In this document: positions 62,171 through 64,000 of the stretch, one piece after another
How the letters are laid out: every line of letters starts with the position of its first letter
Position numbering within the stretch: position 1 is the first letter of the stretch
NCBI RefSeq assembly: GCF_030345075.1
Contig: NZ_CP128361.1
Location: 806,001 to 870,000, forward strand
Direction of reading: 5' to 3'
Length of the DNA: 64,000 nt
Source of the DNA: Solwaraspora sp. WMMA2065
GTDB taxonomy: Bacteria > Actinomycetota > Actinomycetes > Mycobacteriales > Micromonosporaceae
Made by a program: the position numbers and the translations under genes
The notes under the pieces: generated by a model
Told to the model about the DNA's origin: nothing
Databases searched by the model: none
Seen by the model: the letters and a program-made list of their open reading frames with translations, nothing else

Positions 62171-64000
62171 TCACTCGGCCTGCTCGGCCTCGTCCATCGC
62201 CCGGTAGATCCGCTGCTCCGACACCGGGTACGGGGTACCCAGCGCCTGGGCGAACACGTTCACCCGCAGCTCCTCGATCATCCAGCGGATCCGCCGGGCG
62301 GCTTCGGTGTTGTGCCGGGCCGGCGGCAACCCGTCGAGCATCTGCTGGTACTCCCGGCGTACCGTGTCGATCCTGGCCTGTTGGTCGCGGTCCCGGCGCG
62401 GATTCTGCGGCAGCTTCTCCAACCGGCGTTCGATCGCGGTCAGATAGCGCGGCAGGTCCGCCAGCCGGGCGTACCCGGTGGCGGTCACGAACCCCGGGTA
62501 GACCAGGGCGGCGAGCTGCTCGCGGACGTCGCTGAGCGCCGCCACCAGCGCGAGATCGGTGGTACGGCCGAGCCGCTGCTGCACCGCGTACGCCGCCGCC
62601 AGCACCTGGCGTACCCGGGAAACGATCTCGACCGTGACGTCGACCAGCCCGGCGCGGACCTGCTCGCGCAGCGCGGTGAAGCCGTCGGCGTCCCAGGCCG
62701 GACCGCCCGCCTGCGTCATCAGCAGGTCCACCGCCGCCCCGGCGCAGTCGTCCAGCAGCTCGACGACGTTGCGGTACGGGTTGCGGCTCAACGCCAGCTT
62801 GTCCTGGTTGGACAACCGGCCGGAGACGAACTTCGCCGGGGACGGCAGGGTGAGCAGCAGCAGCCGCCGGGTGCCGGCCCACATCGACCGGTCCCGCACG
62901 GCAGCGCTGTCGAACACCCGGACCGCGACGCTCGCCCCCTCGTCGACCAGACCCGGGTACGCGGTGACCCGGTATCCGACCCGGTCCTGCTCGACGCTGC
63001 GCGGCAGCGCGCCGATGCTCCAGTCGCGCAACCCGCGGCGTTCCACGTCCGGCGCGGCGGCCGCCACCACCTTGCGTACCTCAGTGGTCAGCTCGCGGCG
63101 CAGCGCGGCCAGGTCCTTCCCCTCGGCCAGCGGCTTGTCGTTCTCGTCGACCACCCGGAAGGTGACCCGTAGATGCTGGGGCACCTTGGTCAGGTCCCAG
63201 GCGTCGTGCGGCACCATCACCCCGGTCAGCCGACGCAGCTCCCGACCCAGCGCGTCCAGCAGCGGTTCGGAGCCGGGGGTGATCGCGGCCAGCACCGCGC
63301 GGGCGAAGTCCGGCACCGGCACGAAGTTGCGGCGCAGTTGCTTCGGTAGCGACCGGATCAGGGCCACGACCAGCTCCTCGCGCAGCCCGGGCACGTGCCA
63401 GCCGAAGCTGTCGTCGGACACCTGGTTGAGCATCGCCAACGGCACGTCGACGGTCACCCCGTCGGTTCCGGTGCCGGGCTCGAACCGGTACGTCAGCGGC
63501 AGGGCTATCCCGTCGGAGTGCCACTCGTCGGGGAAGTCCGCCGGGTCGATGCGGCCCTTGCCCTGGTTGACCAGCATGTCCCGGTCGAAGGTGAGCAGGT
63601 CGGGCCGGTCCCGGCGGGTCTTCTTCCACCAGGAGTCGAAGTGCCGGCCGGAGACCACCTCGGCGGGCAGCCGCTGGTCGTAGAACTCGAACAGGGTCTC
63701 GTCGTCGACCACGATGTCCCGGCGGCGGACCCGTTCCTCCAGCTCGCCGACCTCGTCGAGCAGCGCCCGGTTGTCGTGGAAGAACCGGTGCGGGGTGTGC
63801 CAGTCGCCCTCGACGAGGGCGTGCCGGATGAACAGCTCCCGGCTCAGCACCGGATCGACCCGACCGAAGGTGACCTTGCGTCCGGCGATCAGCGGTACGC
63901 CGTACAGGGTGACCTTCTCGTAGGCCATCACCGCCGCCTGCTTCTTCTCCCAGTGCGGTTCGCTGTACGAGCGTTTCACCAGGTGGCCGGCGAGCGCCTC
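62171..64000 (-). CDS. hrpA: ATP-dependent RNA helicase HrpA, C-terminal part
   Basis: The visible 609 residues are the C-terminal region of HrpA, with the DUF3418 domain: GKGRIDPADFPDEWHSDGIA, LPLTYRFEPGTGTDGVTVDV, GWHVPGLREELVVALIRSLP and a helical end (RIRWMIEELRVNVFAQALGT). The helicase core lies beyond base 64000 and the frame is open to the window edge. HrpA is a DEAH helicase that acts on mRNA and stalled ribosomes. It is convergent with the gene ending at 62116. Confidence 0.93.
   Translation of the reverse strand, partial: EALAGHLVKRSYSEPHWEKKQAAVMAYEKVTLYGVPLIAGRKVTFGRVDPVLSRELFIRHALVEGDWHTPHRFFHDNRALLDEVGELEERVRRRDIVVDDETLFEFYDQRLPAEVVSGRHFDSWWKKTRRDRPDLLTFDRDMLVNQGKGRIDPADFPDEWHSDGIALPLTYRFEPGTGTDGVTVDVPLAMLNQVSDDSFGWHVPGLREELVVALIRSLPKQLRRNFVPVPDFARAVLAAITPGSEPLLDALGRELRRLTGVMVPHDAWDLTKVPQHLRVTFRVVDENDKPLAEGKDLAALRRELTTEVRKVVAAAAPDVERRGLRDWSIGALPRSVEQDRVGYRVTAYPGLVDEGASVAVRVFDSAAVRDRSMWAGTRRLLLLTLPSPAKFVSGRLSNQDKLALSRNPYRNVVELLDDCAGAAVDLLMTQAGGPAWDADGFTALREQVRAGLVDVTVEIVSRVRQVLAAAYAVQQRLGRTTDLALVAALSDVREQLAALVYPGFVTATGYARLADLPRYLTAIERRLEKLPQNPRRDRDQQARIDTVRREYQQMLDGLPPARHNTEAARRIRWMIEELRVNVFAQALGTPYPVSEQRIYRAMDEAEQAE

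Noticed and set aside
1-64000. tRNA or rRNA genes, riboswitches and att sites in tRNA
   Set aside because: No cloverleaf, rRNA-like stretch or recognised riboswitch was seen by eye. A covariance-model scan would be decisive but could not be run.

Overview
The window looks like chromosomal DNA from a high-GC filamentous actinomycete, most likely Micromonosporaceae. This rests on very high GC with GC-rich third positions, frequent GTG starts, an HTH/DUF5753 plus DUF397 pair, a SARP-type regulator remnant, GPP34, Tex and the general style of the proteins. The family assignment is inference; no rRNA or marker gene was found.

Layout. Bases 2-5760 hold the 3' part of a large RHS-repeat (polymorphic toxin-like) gene followed by two small membrane-protein genes. 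Bases 5969-12376 are a pile-up of mobile DNA. An IS3-family transposase was split by a Tn554-like element (three minus-strand genes, 6308-9706) and cut off on its other side by an intact ISL3-family IS (9959-11406). Next to these lie fragments of a tyrosine recombinase, a SARP regulator and an SGNH hydrolase. Bases 12486-16284 carry an F420-type oxidoreductase with its MerR regulator, a MalY/PatB aminotransferase and an AAA ATPase.

Bases 16388-29350 form the metabolic centre of the window: an Lrp/AsnC regulator divergent from an 11-gene, mostly overlapping operon. It encodes kynA, kynU, kmo, then 2-aminomuconate-semialdehyde dehydrogenase, oxopentenoate hydratase, acylating acetaldehyde dehydrogenase, hydroxyoxovalerate aldolase, oxalocrotonate decarboxylase, 2-aminomuconate deaminase, 3-hydroxyanthranilate dioxygenase and ACMS decarboxylase. 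Together these would take tryptophan to alanine, pyruvate and acetyl-CoA by meta cleavage of 3-hydroxyanthranilate. The formamidase step is missing from the cluster. A MarR regulator and an OYE-type oxidoreductase follow, with two palindromic operators between them.

Bases 29319-37417 mix small regulatory units: HTH/DUF397, a YjbR-like protein, MerR with a membrane protein and RNA 2'-phosphotransferase, an aldo/keto reductase, a secreted duplicated-domain protein, a phosphotransferase, a YefM/YoeB toxin-antitoxin pair and a 5'-truncated gene. Bases 37526-50480 contain a 1536-residue secreted subtilase with kelch repeats, a LuxR-type ATPase regulator, an HEHGH putative metalloprotein, a lipoprotein plus two-component system sharing an upstream box, and a secreted triple-repeat protein. 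Bases 50536-64000 are more ordinary: tex, GPP34, dGTPase, a zinc-ribbon protein, a PaaI thioesterase, an acyltransferase, a GGDEF-EAL protein, a GNAT protein, a membrane-anchored protein and the 3' part of hrpA.
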